From: Melastoma dodecandrum
Lineage: Eukaryota; Streptophyta; Magnoliopsida; Myrtales; Melastomataceae
DNA: 64,000 nt
Assembly (NCBI GenBank): GCA_029817715.1
Contig: JARUPY010000014.1
Location: forward strand, 1 to 64,000
Reading direction: 5' to 3'
Shown: piece after piece, positions 1 through 10,464 of the stretch
Numbering within the stretch: the first letter of the stretch is position 1
Layout: each line of letters starts with the position of its first letter
The notes under the pieces: model-generated
What the model was told of the DNA's origin: nothing
What the model saw: only the letters and a program-made list of their open reading frames with translations
Database searches by the model: none
Translations under genes and position numbers: made by a program

Positions 1-1150
1 AGAAGGAGAACAGCAACTCACCATGCAACTTAGTAACTATGGCCAATAATTATGAAGACTTCAAATCCATTCAATGGAAGACTGAGACAATGCAGCATCC
101 ATCACTAGTAACCCGATGATCTCGAAACCAAGATGGTCGATCCCCACAAGTTTGAGTATGACAGATGGTGCTAAAGCGCCGTCAGAGTTATGAGCAAAGT
201 CCGAGACCTAGTTGTTGAGCAATGGAGATGGAGATGCTGAGTGTCAAGTCTCCTTATGAAAGAAGATATCTTCGACTCATATCGCCCCTGAGAATTCTCT
301 GATTAATTTGGATGAATGGAAAGAAGTCGATGTTCAGGATAACGTTATCGAGGATGAACGGACCATTACTCGACCGATTAATCTTCAAGAAGTTGAAGCA
401 AATGGAGAGGCTTCCATGTCAGAAGTTGATAATGAGTTGCAGAATTCCTCTGAAGGTCTTGTTCGGGAAGTTACAGCTGCCAATCTAAGAAGCCTGTCAT
501 CAGATAAGCATGATGGAGATTCCATGGGATCACGTGGCCACCTTTTGATAGAAGGGTGGATGATCCTTCTCCCCCTCCCCTTGGCCAATGTGATGTGATG
601 GACTTCCATTCCTCCGGGAGTAACAATGCTATGCCTTGTGATAAATTCCCAGAGAAAGAAGACATCGCTTCTTCTGGGAAAGGTGGTAACTGATGATGCT
701 CAGATCCTGGACAAAACAACTACCCGATGCCTCAACAACGAGCATGATCAGGGTAACGTTGGAGATGAGACTGATATCAGTGACGATGCTATACAATGTG
801 AGAAATTCCCAGAGAAAGGATACATCACTTCTTCTGGGAAAGGAGTAACCGATGATGCCCTGATCCTGGACAAACCACTACTGGATGACTCGACGCTGAA
901 CATGATCAGGGGTAACATTAGGGATGAGACTGAGATCAGCGGTGATAATCAAGGCCAGCAAAGAGCCAATGCTCTGGAGTCTCTGCTTGAGTTATGCGCG
1001 CGACTGCTGAAACAGGACAAGATCGACGAACTCACCGGGGTCCTGAGGCCGTTTGGTGGGGAAGCTGTATCATCCAGGGAAACAGCCATCTGGTTGACAA
1101 AAAGCCTGTTGTCTTCACAGAAGTTCACTGGAGGTCCTTCACCTCAGTGA
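1..1150 (+). pseudogene. NEK-type protein kinase C-terminal fragment, broken
   Basis: The best conserved part (about 960-1110) reads [20 protein letters not shown] followed by a [23 protein letters not shown] segment. This resembles the C-terminal tail of plant NIMA-related (NEK) kinases, recalled from the family and not aligned. Upstream, 308-598 is open and acidic, also tail-like. No kinase catalytic motifs are present in the window. The reading frame changes near 685-700, where one of two tandem 165-bp copies carries an extra base and then a stop. The first 300 bases contain several stops in the candidate frame. The piece is therefore either a degenerate duplicate or the broken end of a gene starting before the window. 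NEK kinases act in microtubule organisation and cell expansion; this fragment could not do so alone. Confidence 0.55.
600..960 (+). repeat. Tandem duplication of ~165 bp inside the NEK-like fragment
   Basis: Copy 1 (about 618-780) and copy 2 (about 788-955) both encode a C(D/E)KFPEK...SSGKG...TDDA..ILDK block followed by a GD/RDET(D/E)IS block. Copy 1 has one extra base after the SSGKG block (ggtggtaactgat against ggagtaaccgat), which puts it out of frame with copy 2. Confidence 0.75.
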
Positions 1151-1609
1151 GAGTGTCATCGACATTATTGATGACAAAGGTAGTTCTTCGATTGTATTGT
1201 GTGCAGTTTGAGCAAAGTTATGGATAAATCATTTTTCACCAAATGATTGGGTGGTGATTACACATTTCCTGTGGAATGTGGCCGGGGGCGCATCTCCGGA
1301 GACTTTGTGCATTGGATTGCTAGATGGAGATGGAGAAACATAGTTATTATCCTTAGTCCATTGGCATGGGTGTGGTTGGTAAAGCGCGTGTGACCCTTAG
1401 TTCGATGGATCCGCAGGTGGTAAGAGTTGTTGTCATGGGCACTGTTTTTGTGGTTGCCGCAACGGTGGAATGGTTTATCCAAAGTTTGGAAGCATCGTTA
1501 ATTATATAATTAATCTAGAATTTTGTGAAATTGGAGTCATCCCTTTTAAGTTTAATTATAATAGAACTGTTGATGTGTATTTATTATTATTATTATTATT
1601 ATTTCTTCC

Positions 1610-2075
1610 AGTTATGAACTTTTGTCGACTTTAAGTCATCGATGGTGTATTTGAGAATCACGGACTCCTGTATCAAATAGTTTGGTTGAGAGAATGTGGA
1701 TTACAGTATGATGACAAAATTTTATTAACATGAGTTAATGCATCTAATTGTTTGGAATCTGCTGTATTGTCTGGTTTTGGATCGGTCAATTCAAACGTCA
1801 CTGCATGATATTTTCGGCCGAGTTCCTTCACTAGTTTGTGATATTCGTTTACCATGAACTTTTGTCGACTTGAGGAGGTGTATTTGAGAATCACAAATTT
1901 TCATATTTCACTTGCTTCCTACAAATCACATTGACATCGAATGGTTAGGTTTTGAGAGGGTGTAGATTATAGTATGACTAACAAATTTTATTAGTTTGAG
2001 TCCATGCATCTAGTTGTTTTGAATATGTTGTGTTGTCTGTCTGGTTTTAAGATCGTCAATATAAATGCCACTCCA
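1610..2075. repeat. Diverged direct duplication in intergenic DNA
   Basis: Two ~190-220 bp segments (about 1612-1800 and 1851-2072) share the same order of short words: atgaacttttgtcgact, gtgtatttgagaatcac, gagaatgtggatta/gagggtgtagatta, ttttattagtttgagt-like and tgtctggttttgg. Copy 2 has extra internal sequence. No coding content was seen. The rest of 1151-2545 also shows no gene; it holds an ATT microsatellite at about 1584-1602 and an A-run at about 2419-2433. Confidence 0.6.
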
Positions 2076-2545
2076 TCCATGAATATCTAAGATAGATGAT
2101 AACAGCTACTACCATTGCTTGAAATTATTGCCATCGAACACCAAAAGGTTTCGCATATTAGGTAGATAGAATGAGAAAAACAATGCTTTGAAAAGAGTTT
2201 GGAGTTGAATCATTCTTATATAAGTATTCATATTCCATTATATTGTTGTATCAAATGATTGAGATGATCCTCAAGGCCGAAGAATATGTTGTAATATTTA
2301 CACAAAGAGTTTAATTAATGACAATCCAAGCAAATAAAGTCAAGCTAAGAAAATTCCGACTCGTATGAACTCATAAGTTATGAACAAAAACTCAAAAAAT
2401 AAAATCTCTTTATAACCAAAAAAAAAAAAAAAAGATTTGATAGAGATGGAAATAACAAGAACTAATCTCTAAAATGGAAAGTTGGAAGAACCCAAGTTGT
2501 TTTTCCTACTGAATATGGGATAAGTGCATATGTTCAAGTGGGCTA

Positions 2546-2900
2546 ATGGACTCAAAGGCCCTTTTGAAAAATAAATTTCCAAACATTAACGCGAAGGGCA
2601 TTGAATATATTGCTAGAGGGGCTGGAAAACCCATTCATATGGGATCTAGATTCTTGGGGGGATGTTGTTCGGTTAGGGTGCAAATTGTTTTTGCTGTTGT
2701 TGTTCCAACTGAGGAAACGTGGAGATTATTTGTGAAGGAGGTCCGACTATTGAGATTGGCATTGAGTCTCAGTATTTCCCTACCTAGTGTATCCACTATG
2801 GATTGTTTGGTCGTATGGAGACCGGTCGTGTGGTTGTTAGAGTGCACGGACTAGCCCCACCTCCTAAAATGCAGCCGAGTCTACCACCGAGGAGCACCAC
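2546..2900 (+). pseudogene. Decayed LINE-type ORF1 (DUF4283/zinc knuckle) remnant
   Basis: The frame from 2546 reads KGIEYIARGAGKPIHM, resembling the DUF4283 core of plant LINE ORF1 proteins (…YIASAIGKPL…). About 90 bases on, after a frame change, PTIEIGIESQYFPT, a stop and CIHYGLFGRM resembles the segment leading into the CX2CX4HX4C zinc knuckle, with the second Cys and the His replaced. No endonuclease or reverse transcriptase follows. A proline/threonine-rich stretch then a short basic SPPMTRSRR segment (about 3209-3235) could be a tail of another retroelement. This is a weak identification from motif shape only. Confidence 0.4.
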
Positions 2901-3349
2901 ACCGACACACCCTTCACCGATCCTAGAGAAGGAAGCTTCCATAGAGAGCACTACACCATAGATACCTCAAGGGTCACACTACAAGGGTCGGCAAGCTAAT
3001 CAAGGATGTGCTACAACGCTGCAACATATGGGCCGAGCAGTGAGGGATGGCAAGCCTCTCAGGGCTCCTGCCATCTGGCTATCTATCTATGGCCGCCTCT
3101 ATCCCGACCTCACCCATTTCAGCAGTGGATAGGTGATTCCACACAAGTCGACAAAACCCCAAGCGAGGAGCCTCTTGCGGAGGACACTTGGGATTACACA
3201 AATCACAGTCCGCCGATGACACGCAGTAGGCGGACTGTCATGGCCTTCAGGATGATCCACTGCAGAGGAGGAGGAGGAGGAGGAGCGGAAAGAAGGCCCG
3301 GTAGCCGAATGTCCTGTTGTCTTGTGTTTGTTGTTGTTCTTGTTTAAGC

Positions 3350-4495
3350 TAATTTTTTCAAACTTTTTGTAGGAGGTTTAAATTTGTAGCATTGGCATCA
3401 GACGGCTATAGACCGTGTCACGCAAGGTATTCGTGTTTTAAACAGAAGGTAAGCTATGTTAGCCTAGTTTTCGTAGCCATCCATCGGAGCTCGCCTTAGA
3501 GGGAACTCGACAGGGTGATCTCGAACCATCTGGAGTATGCATGCCCCTCCTCCGCTTTTGTAACTTCTCGAAAGCCTATAAACTACCTAGCATTGATTAT
3601 GATGAGATAAATTCTAGATGTAATAGTTTCTTTATATTAATTGGTTTAACGATCCATGAAATATTACTAATACAAACTGACTCAAAATTTCAGAAGTAAT
3701 TCTATTGTAAGTAACATATTGACATACTAAATTATGCTATAATTATGTAATAAACCTAGATATGATACTTGGGGATCAAAACGAATCTTTATTTGTCTCG
3801 ACCGGCGGTTGGGTTTCTCAATAAATGATGAAATTACAACACAAATCATAGCTCGGATTTTTCAAGATCATTTACATGATATTGTACAAATCCAAATAAT
3901 TCGTTTGGAGTAGTCAAAATATTTATGCCACTAACGTATACTCTAATAATAAAAAAAAAAATTCTATATATTTGTATAGATATATATGATATCATATTGA
4001 TATATCTTTCTCATTCAAAAATCATGTTTAATCCTTTATATACGTGATTTGTCTTTAAATAGAATATACGATAGAATGAAGTACACATCATGTTATTCAA
4101 ATTCCATATGTGATTTTTTGAAATTTCATATACGAAAGTTCTAAATTTTGAAGATATCGATGTTTTCAAAAATCCCTTTGCCGGGTAATTTCATACCGTT
4201 ATTGTATATTTTGTATAAAATAATTTTTATTTTAAAGGATTTTTAACATACCAAGTACTGTAAAAGATTATTAAAAAGGATATTTTTACTTTTTTTTTGC
4301 ACATACAACATATGTAAAATTTTAACCATTCTTAAATTTTATGTATTTTGTAAGTTTAGGAAATAATTTTGTAGTTTACTAATATTTCGAAGGTAAATGC
4401 CTAATCAACATATTTTATTAAAAAAATATTGAAGATTTTATAAGATTCCTTTTGAAAAAGAATTAATTTTTTTAAATAAAAATTAAGAATATATT
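3350..4495. other. AT-rich intergenic DNA without a recognisable gene
   Basis: Strongly AT-rich with many stops in all frames and short homopolymer runs. No gene, tRNA or repeat structure was recognised before the copia LTR. Confidence 0.6.
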
Positions 4496-4716
4496 GTTAG
4501 TATTGTAAAACAAAGAACCGGAAAAAGTAAGAAGGAAACCGAGAGAATATGGGAGAGAAAAGGTGGGATAATTTCTTATTGATTTCCAAGATATACGTAT
4601 ACAATAGATATCACTTCTATTTATAGAGATTTTACAACAGAAAGAATCTAAAGAATTGTAACCGAATGAATGATAAATGATTACAATAAATGTGCATTCT
4701 CACTTTATTTATAATA
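4496..4716 (-). repeat. copia 3' LTR
   Basis: Shares ordered words with 8555-8751: ttgtaaaacaa, cgagagaatatgg, ttattgatttcca, tttatttatagag, aatctaaagaatt and ttacaataaatg. It is followed by the purine tract on the internal side. Confidence 0.8.
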
Positions 4717-5025
4717 CTCCCCCTTAAATGTCAATTCTGATATTGCCTCGTTAAAAACCTTTTTAGGGAAATCCTGTAGAAAAAAAACCATGGTAAAGGA
4801 AAAAAGAGTACAGTATGTTTACTCCCCCTCTAAGTAACATCACTTTGAATTTTCAAGTTTGCGCATTCCAATTTTATGCACCAGCCTTTCAAAAATTGTT
4901 GTAGGCAAAGCCTTTGTGAATAAATCTGTCAGATTTTCTGATGAACGTATTTGTTGAACATCAATGCACCACTCTTCTGGAGATCGTGAGTGAAAAAGAA
5001 TTTCGGAGATATATGTTTCGTTTGA

Positions 5026-5869
5026 TCAACTTTGATATATCCTCCCTTTAATTGAGCAATCAATGCAAGTAGCATTATCCTCATATAAAATTATTGGGAA
5101 ATTCTTATTTACGGATAAGCCGCATGACCATCGAATGTGATGTATAATTGATCTCAACCACTCATATTCTCTACTAGCTTCATGAATTGCAATAATCTCA
5201 GATGATGTGGTAGTAATTGTTTGTTTCATAGATCTCCAAGATATAGTAGTACCACCACATGCAAATAATTACTATGTTTGAGATTTACCGGTCGGATAAA
5301 TAACCTGCATTTGCGTATTTAATTAATTCTGCTTCAGGCATATACGGATAATACAATCCATGTCCATAGGTCCTCGAAGATACCGAAAAATGTGCTTAAT
5401 TCCATTCCAATTTCTCCTCGTCGGTGAAGAACTATACCTCGCTAATAAATTCACTACAAATGATATCATGTCTAGTATGACTATCAAGATACATCAGTAC
5501 CCCAATAGTGCTAAGATATGGTACTTCAGGACCAATTAGTTTTTCATCATCCATTCGAGGTTAAAATGGGTCTTTATTTACATCAAGAGATCTCACGACC
5601 ATTGAACTACTCAAGGGCTGCGCTTTATACATATAAAATCTTTTTAACACTTTCGATCTATAAGCAGATTGATGGACAAAAATTCCATTATCTAAATGCT
5701 CAATCTGCAAGCCAAGACATAACTTTGTTTTCCCGAGATCTTTCATTTCAAATTCTTTTTTGAGGTAATTAACTATTTCAAACAGTTCATCGGTGATTCC
5801 AATAATATTTAGATCGTCAATATAAATCGTAATTATTACAAATTGTGATCCATATCTCTTAATAAACAT
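5026..5869 (-). pseudogene. copia reverse transcriptase and RNase H, broken
   Basis: 5869-5561 encodes the central reverse transcriptase with the YIDD box (IITIYIDDLNIIG) and KKEFEMKDLGK...CLGLQIE, typical of copia RT. 5229-5026 encodes the RNase H end (TTTSSEIIAIHEASREYEWL and ILYEDNATCI). Further decayed RT sequence extends right to about 6600. Multiple stops separate the parts, so no functional pol is encoded. Confidence 0.8.
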
Positions 5870-7039
5870 ACATGAACATATTGGATCATTTGATATCCAT
5901 TTTTCAATAAATATTCACTGAGACGTTTATACCACATACGTCAAGATTTGTTTCAATCCATATAGAAATCTGCATAATTTGACCAAGTAAAGGTCTCGAC
6001 GATCTGAATTATATACTTATGGCATTTTGAATCCTTTAGGGAGTTTCATGTATATGTCATTCTCAAGATAGCCATATAAGTATGTTGTAACGACATCCAT
6101 CAATCGCATTTACAATTTCTCATGAATTGATAAACTTATCAGATATCTAAATGTTGTTGCATCCACCATGGGAGAATATGTCTCCTCACAATAAATACTA
6201 GGTTTCTACGAGAATCCTTGGGGAACAAGTCATGCCTTATATCTGACAACATCATTTTTCTCATTTCTTTTTCGAACGAACACCTATTTGGAACCGATCA
6301 GTTTTATACCTTCAGGTGTATGGACTACAGGTTCAAAAACATTATGTTTTGCCAGTGATTTTAATTCTGCTTCAATCGGATCTTTTCATTTTGGCCAATC
6401 ATTTCTTTGTCTGCATTCTTCAACAGACTTTGGTTCAAGATCCTCGTCTTCTTTTACAATATTGCATGCTATAGCATATGCAAAATTTTCATTGACGTCG
6501 ATTTCATCTTTTTTCAGTCAAAACATAGTTTATAGAGATCTCTTCATTTTCAGGTACCTGTGACTCTTCTGGAATCATATTCTCAAAGAGTAGAGGCACT
6601 TCTGGAGTAATTGTTTCCTCAGTTTGAGCCTTTACTTCATTTCTTTTCCGATGATTTTTATCTTTGGAGCCGACTGGTCTACCATGTTTATTTTAGGCTC
6701 ATTAGCAATACTATGTTGTCGTTCAGGGACATCAATTCTTATTGGAGCATTTACAGTTGGAATGCAAGACTTAGTCACTTTCATAGGGTCAGTAAAAGCA
6801 TCTGACAATTGCTTTGCTAAATTTTGCAAGTGAATAATTTTCTGAACTTTGAGTTCAGATTGTTTTGTGCGAGGATCATAGTGAGCCAAGATAACTCACG
6901 CCAGATTATTTCCTTTTCCAACTGCTTATGTTCCCCTTTCAATGTCGGAAATGTCATTTCATCAAATTGGCAATCGGCAAAACGTGTCGTAAATATATCT
7001 CCTGTCAACGGTTCTAAATATTTAATTATAGACGGTGAT

Positions 7040-7926
7040 TCATATTCGATATATATCCCCAATCTCTTCCATCTTTGTGCGTTGTGGTGGAGCAATGGGT
7101 ACGTATACGACACATCCGAAAATTCTTAGATGAGATATATTTGGTTCCTGATCATAAACCATTTCCAAAGGGGAGACCTCATTATAATTTATAGGTCTGA
7201 TGCGAATTAACGCTGCCGCGTACAAAATAGCATGTCCCCAAACTTGAACTGGAGTTTTGTTCTCATAAGCAATGGTCTTGCAATTAATTGAAGACGTTTT
7301 ATCAATGACTCTGCAAGGCCATTTTGTGTGTGAACATGTGCTACTGGATGTTCAACACTTATCCCAATTGACATACAATAATCATTAAAAGCTTTAGAAG
7401 TAAATTATCCGGCATTATCAAGACGAATACATTTTATTGGATAATCCGGGAAATGAGCTCGTAATTTGATAATTTGAGCAAGCATTCTTGCAAATGCTTG
7501 ATTACGAGTTAATAATAAACACACATGGAACCATCTAGTCGATGCGTCAATTAATACTATAAAATATCTAAATGGTCCACATGGTAGATGAATAGGCCCA
7601 CATATATCACCTTGTATTCTTTCATGAAATTTCAAGGGTTTAGCCCTGATTTTCGATAGTGATGGCTTTATTATTAACTTCTCTTGGGAACAAGCGGCAC
7701 ATGAAGTTTCATTCGGGAGAAAAATCTTCTGGTTTTTCAATGAATGCCCATACGAATGATTAATTATTCTCCTCATCATTACAGCTCCAGGATGCCCCAA
7801 TTGATGTAATAAAATTATTTTGATCGACAAACTTCTAGTTCTAATATAATTTCTTACCCGAGATGATATTTGTAATACACAAATATTCTTTTTCATTTTC
7901 ATTTGAAGTCTCAATGTGATATCCAT
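7040..7926 (-). pseudogene. copia GAG-pre-integrase and integrase, broken
   Basis: The longest open piece, 7926-7405, contains the HQLGHPG...IIN histidine region, then CAACSQEKL, i.e. the HHCC zinc-binding module that precedes integrase. The start of the rve core follows: GDICGPI..PCGPFRYFIVLID, STRW and CIRLDNAG, giving the first two catalytic Asp candidates. Downstream 7225-7040 continues in another frame with MVYDQEPNISHLRIFGCVVYV-like text, the copia integrase C-terminal region. A stop and frame changes between the pieces rule out an intact protein. Confidence 0.8.
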
Positions 7927-8162
7927 TTCTGCGGATATTTTTAAAACTCAATAAATTTCTTTGAGACTTAGAAGAATATAGCGCATTATCGATACAAATA
8001 GTTGTTCATCTAGATAATAAGATATTTACTCTTCCGCAGCCCTCAATGATTTTTGTACTTCCAGATATCATATTAAACCAAGATGGTAAAGAATTTTTTG
8101 CTTTTCAAAATAATATGCGTTGATGCGCTGTGTACAAGACAAATACATTTTTCATTAGTGGA

Positions 8163-8375
8163 GGATTCGCTTCCGGGAACTTTCATTTTTTTTCTTGCTG
8201 ACTAATTACGCAGTGTCTTGCCCTTCTAGGGATCGAGAAAATCGAGGATTCTCTTCTGAGAATGGAGTATCCGCTTTTAGGAAATGATAATTCGCTTATA
8301 GGGATTGATGATCGATTATCCGCTTCTGGGAACAGTGAATCCGCTTCTGGGAATCGTGCATCCGCTTCGGAGATC
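8163..8375. repeat. Minisatellite in the copia gag region
   Basis: About eight imperfect copies of a ~20-27 bp unit with core atccgcttctgggaa (also gattcgcttccgggaac, atccgcttcggaga). On the minus strand it translates to repeated FPEAD/SEAD-like peptides. It lies where gag should be. Confidence 0.7.
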
Positions 8376-8536
8376 AAGATTTGGTACAAATAAACATTTT
8401 GATAATAAACGTATTGAAATAGCGTGTAGGATTACCGTTTACAAACTCCACAGAATCGTTGATTTAGCGCCCTTTTAATCCGTGAGGGATCTTGCATATG
8501 ATCGTCGTTTTCTTTTCTTTCCTCGCTTTCCGGTAG

Positions 8537-8554
8537 AGCTTCGTGCTGATAAGG
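8537..8554 (-). other. copia primer-binding site
   Basis: Minus strand reads ttatcagcacgaagctct directly after the 5' LTR. This motif commonly sits at this position in plant copia elements. Confidence 0.6.
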
Positions 8555-8751
8555 TGTTGTAAAACAAGGAACGAGAAAAAGGAATAAGGAAAACGAGAGA
8601 ATATGGAGAGAAAAGAGGAGAGAATTTGTTATTGATTTCCAAAATTATACATTAGATATTCCTTTTATTTATAGAGCTTTATAATCTAAAGAATTATAAA
8701 CGAATGAATAATGAATTATTACAATAAATGAGCATCCACGTTACGTTTACC
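8555..8751 (-). repeat. copia 5' LTR
   Basis: Partner of 4496-4716. The internal edge is set by the primer-binding-like sequence at about 8537-8554. The outer edge is approximate because the two copies diverge there. Confidence 0.75.
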
Positions 8752-9140
8752 ATTAGATTAGATTTTGTTACAAACTGGACCACCCTTGACTTTAAGGAAT
8801 GAAAAGATGTCGCAGGGGACACACTCTTGGGGGAGGCACCGGCACATCTCGGGAACTCTTGAGAAGTTGCGATGGACTTTCTTTCTTTCGGTCCATTCAA
8901 ATATATTATGGTAGGAAAAACACAAAAGACCAGCTTGGTGGGTGGTGGGGGAAGTTGTTTTATTAAAACACCAATCCCCTCCAATCAGATAAGGATGACA
9001 TCTACATAATCCACCTAACCAAACAACTGGGTCGTTTGTTTTAAGTCTAGGACCGACCGGAAAAAACTACATGTATTTTATTCTATATTTATTTCATTTC
9101 CTTTCTGAATAATCAAAAGTTTTGGTACAGTACAAGTAAA
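8752..9140. other. Intergenic DNA, no gene seen
   Basis: A minus-strand open frame (8984-8694) overlaps the LTR and resembles nothing recognised. The right part is the likely promoter of the small gene at 9380; a tatatat word lies near 9142-9148. Confidence 0.5.
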
Positions 9141-9379
9141 ATATATATGTAGAAAACTTGGTCTAGTGGGGAGCAAAATAAGAGGATCCATTCTTTCCTT
9201 CCCACATCTCCCTCTCTTCCCCCCCTCTACATTCTTCTTCCTCTTCTCCTCTCCAACACAAATCCTGTTGTTGTTGTTGTTGTTGTTGAAAGATATCAGC
9301 AGCGCATCTCAGAGGAAAAGGCGAGATCCGAGAGATTCTCAGAGGTCAATAAATCTGTCGTCGAGAGAGGGAGAGGGAG

Positions 9380-9574
9380 ATGCTGCAGCTGTTGTTGGCT
9401 CTGGCCTTCTCGGCAGTCCCCCTCACCCTGTACGTCCCTCCCATCCGAAGCCTCAACCTGTTCGTGGAGACGGTGGAGGGACTCCTCCGTCAGACCAGCC
9501 TCATGGCTCTCCGCGCCTACCCTCGCATCCGCCTCGCCTGCTCTCGCATCCTCGCCTCCTTCCACATCAGGTAG
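9380..9574 (+). CDS. Small conserved plant protein with a hydrophobic N-terminus
   Basis: A 64-residue frame starts MLQLLLALAFSAVPLTLYVP and continues SLNLFVETVEGLLRQTS...AYPRIRLACSRILASF. I recall short plant proteins of this shape (hydrophobic start, TLYVPP, then an amphipathic segment), usually annotated as uncharacterised transmembrane proteins; I do not know a function. The first ~20 residues could be a membrane anchor or signal. The 5' leader is CT-rich with a GTT microsatellite (about 9265-9288), and a tatatat word lies ~230 bases upstream. The end is uncertain: TAG at 9572 follows CATCAG|GTAGAC, which could also be a splice donor, so a further exon is possible. The overlapping longer frame (9166-9660) is rejected as a low-complexity shadow. 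Confidence 0.7.
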   Translation: MLQLLLALAFSAVPLTLYVPPIRSLNLFVETVEGLLRQTSLMALRAYPRIRLACSRILASFHIR

Positions 9575-10464
9575 ACCCATTCATTCCCAGTATATATATA
9601 TATATATTATTAATTAGGGATCGAAATTTCTATAAATTTCAATTCCATCCATGTAGTTAATATTAAATGTATAGATTGTCGTTTCCTTTTTCTACGGCCT
9701 CCGATTGTTTTTTAAGCTCTCTACTCGGATGAATATAGACACTGCAGCTGTTTGCCCTGTTTTTGTGAACCCCAATTCTAATTTTGGCTATCTCCAGAAA
9801 CAACTTTTTCTTCTTTATTTTCTTTTAAATTCTGGGTGATGATGATATCCCCAGATTGAGATTGGGTTGGTCGTCCCTATCCAGAATTGAATTGTTGGGA
9901 TATTTCATGCGCCCATCTTTTTGTGTGTTTGGGTGACACGTAATGTCCGCCCGGAATCATCCATTGGGACGACGGTCCACAACCCTCCCAAGCAGAGCCC
10001 ATCAATTCTTTTGATTTAAGATTTCCTCGTTGGAGTCGGTTTCATGATGTAATTAATTTATGCATGGACCGGACAAGCATCAGATAAAGATCACCTCCCC
10101 TAATACTTGGTATTATGAATGATAACCGGGTAGGACCGCCCTTTTTGACTCTGTCAGCCGGGGGGATGATGCCTAATGAAGCAACATGGATTTCGACAGA
10201 CCCTCCTTGCCCTGTCCCTTCCAAGTTTTCAAAAGCCACAGGCCACACAGCCTTTTCCTTCATCCCGAGGAGAAATCATGGGCTACGCAGGAAATAATGG
10301 CCGCATCTACCAAATCCAAATAATTGATTCCAACCAATTCACCCACAAGAGTAGCCCAAGTCTAAAACTAAAATCAACACCAAGCGAATGCCTCGAGATC
10401 CATCTGCACCACCAATTGTTTTACTTTCGTCTCCCGGGGTTGGAAGGTTTTCACCTAGAGTGAA

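Larger units (their letters stand above)
4496..8751 (-). mobile_element. Ty1/copia LTR retrotransposon, near full length but dead
   Basis: Two related ~200-220 bp direct repeats bound about 4.26 kb. On the minus strand the right copy is the 5' LTR, followed by the primer-binding-like sequence ttatcagcacgaagctct, which is common next to plant copia 5' LTRs. A purine-rich tract (aagggggag on the minus strand, 4717-4725) precedes the left (3') LTR. Domain order on the minus strand is GAG-pre-integrase, integrase, reverse transcriptase, RNase H, which is copia order. All are interrupted by stops and frameshifts. The gag region (about 7930-8530) is too short for a normal gag and is partly a minisatellite. 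LTR divergence suggests an old insertion. No target-site duplication was confirmed. Confidence 0.85.

Noticed and set aside
3006..3347. 113-codon plus frame with an SPPMTRSRR segment
   Set aside because: Only a short basic motif and a GGA repeat; too weak to name a gypsy or copia tail.
9166..9660. 164-codon plus frame over the small gene
   Set aside because: Low-complexity Leu/Pro/Arg text from the CT/GTT-rich leader, and it overlaps the better conserved 64-residue frame.
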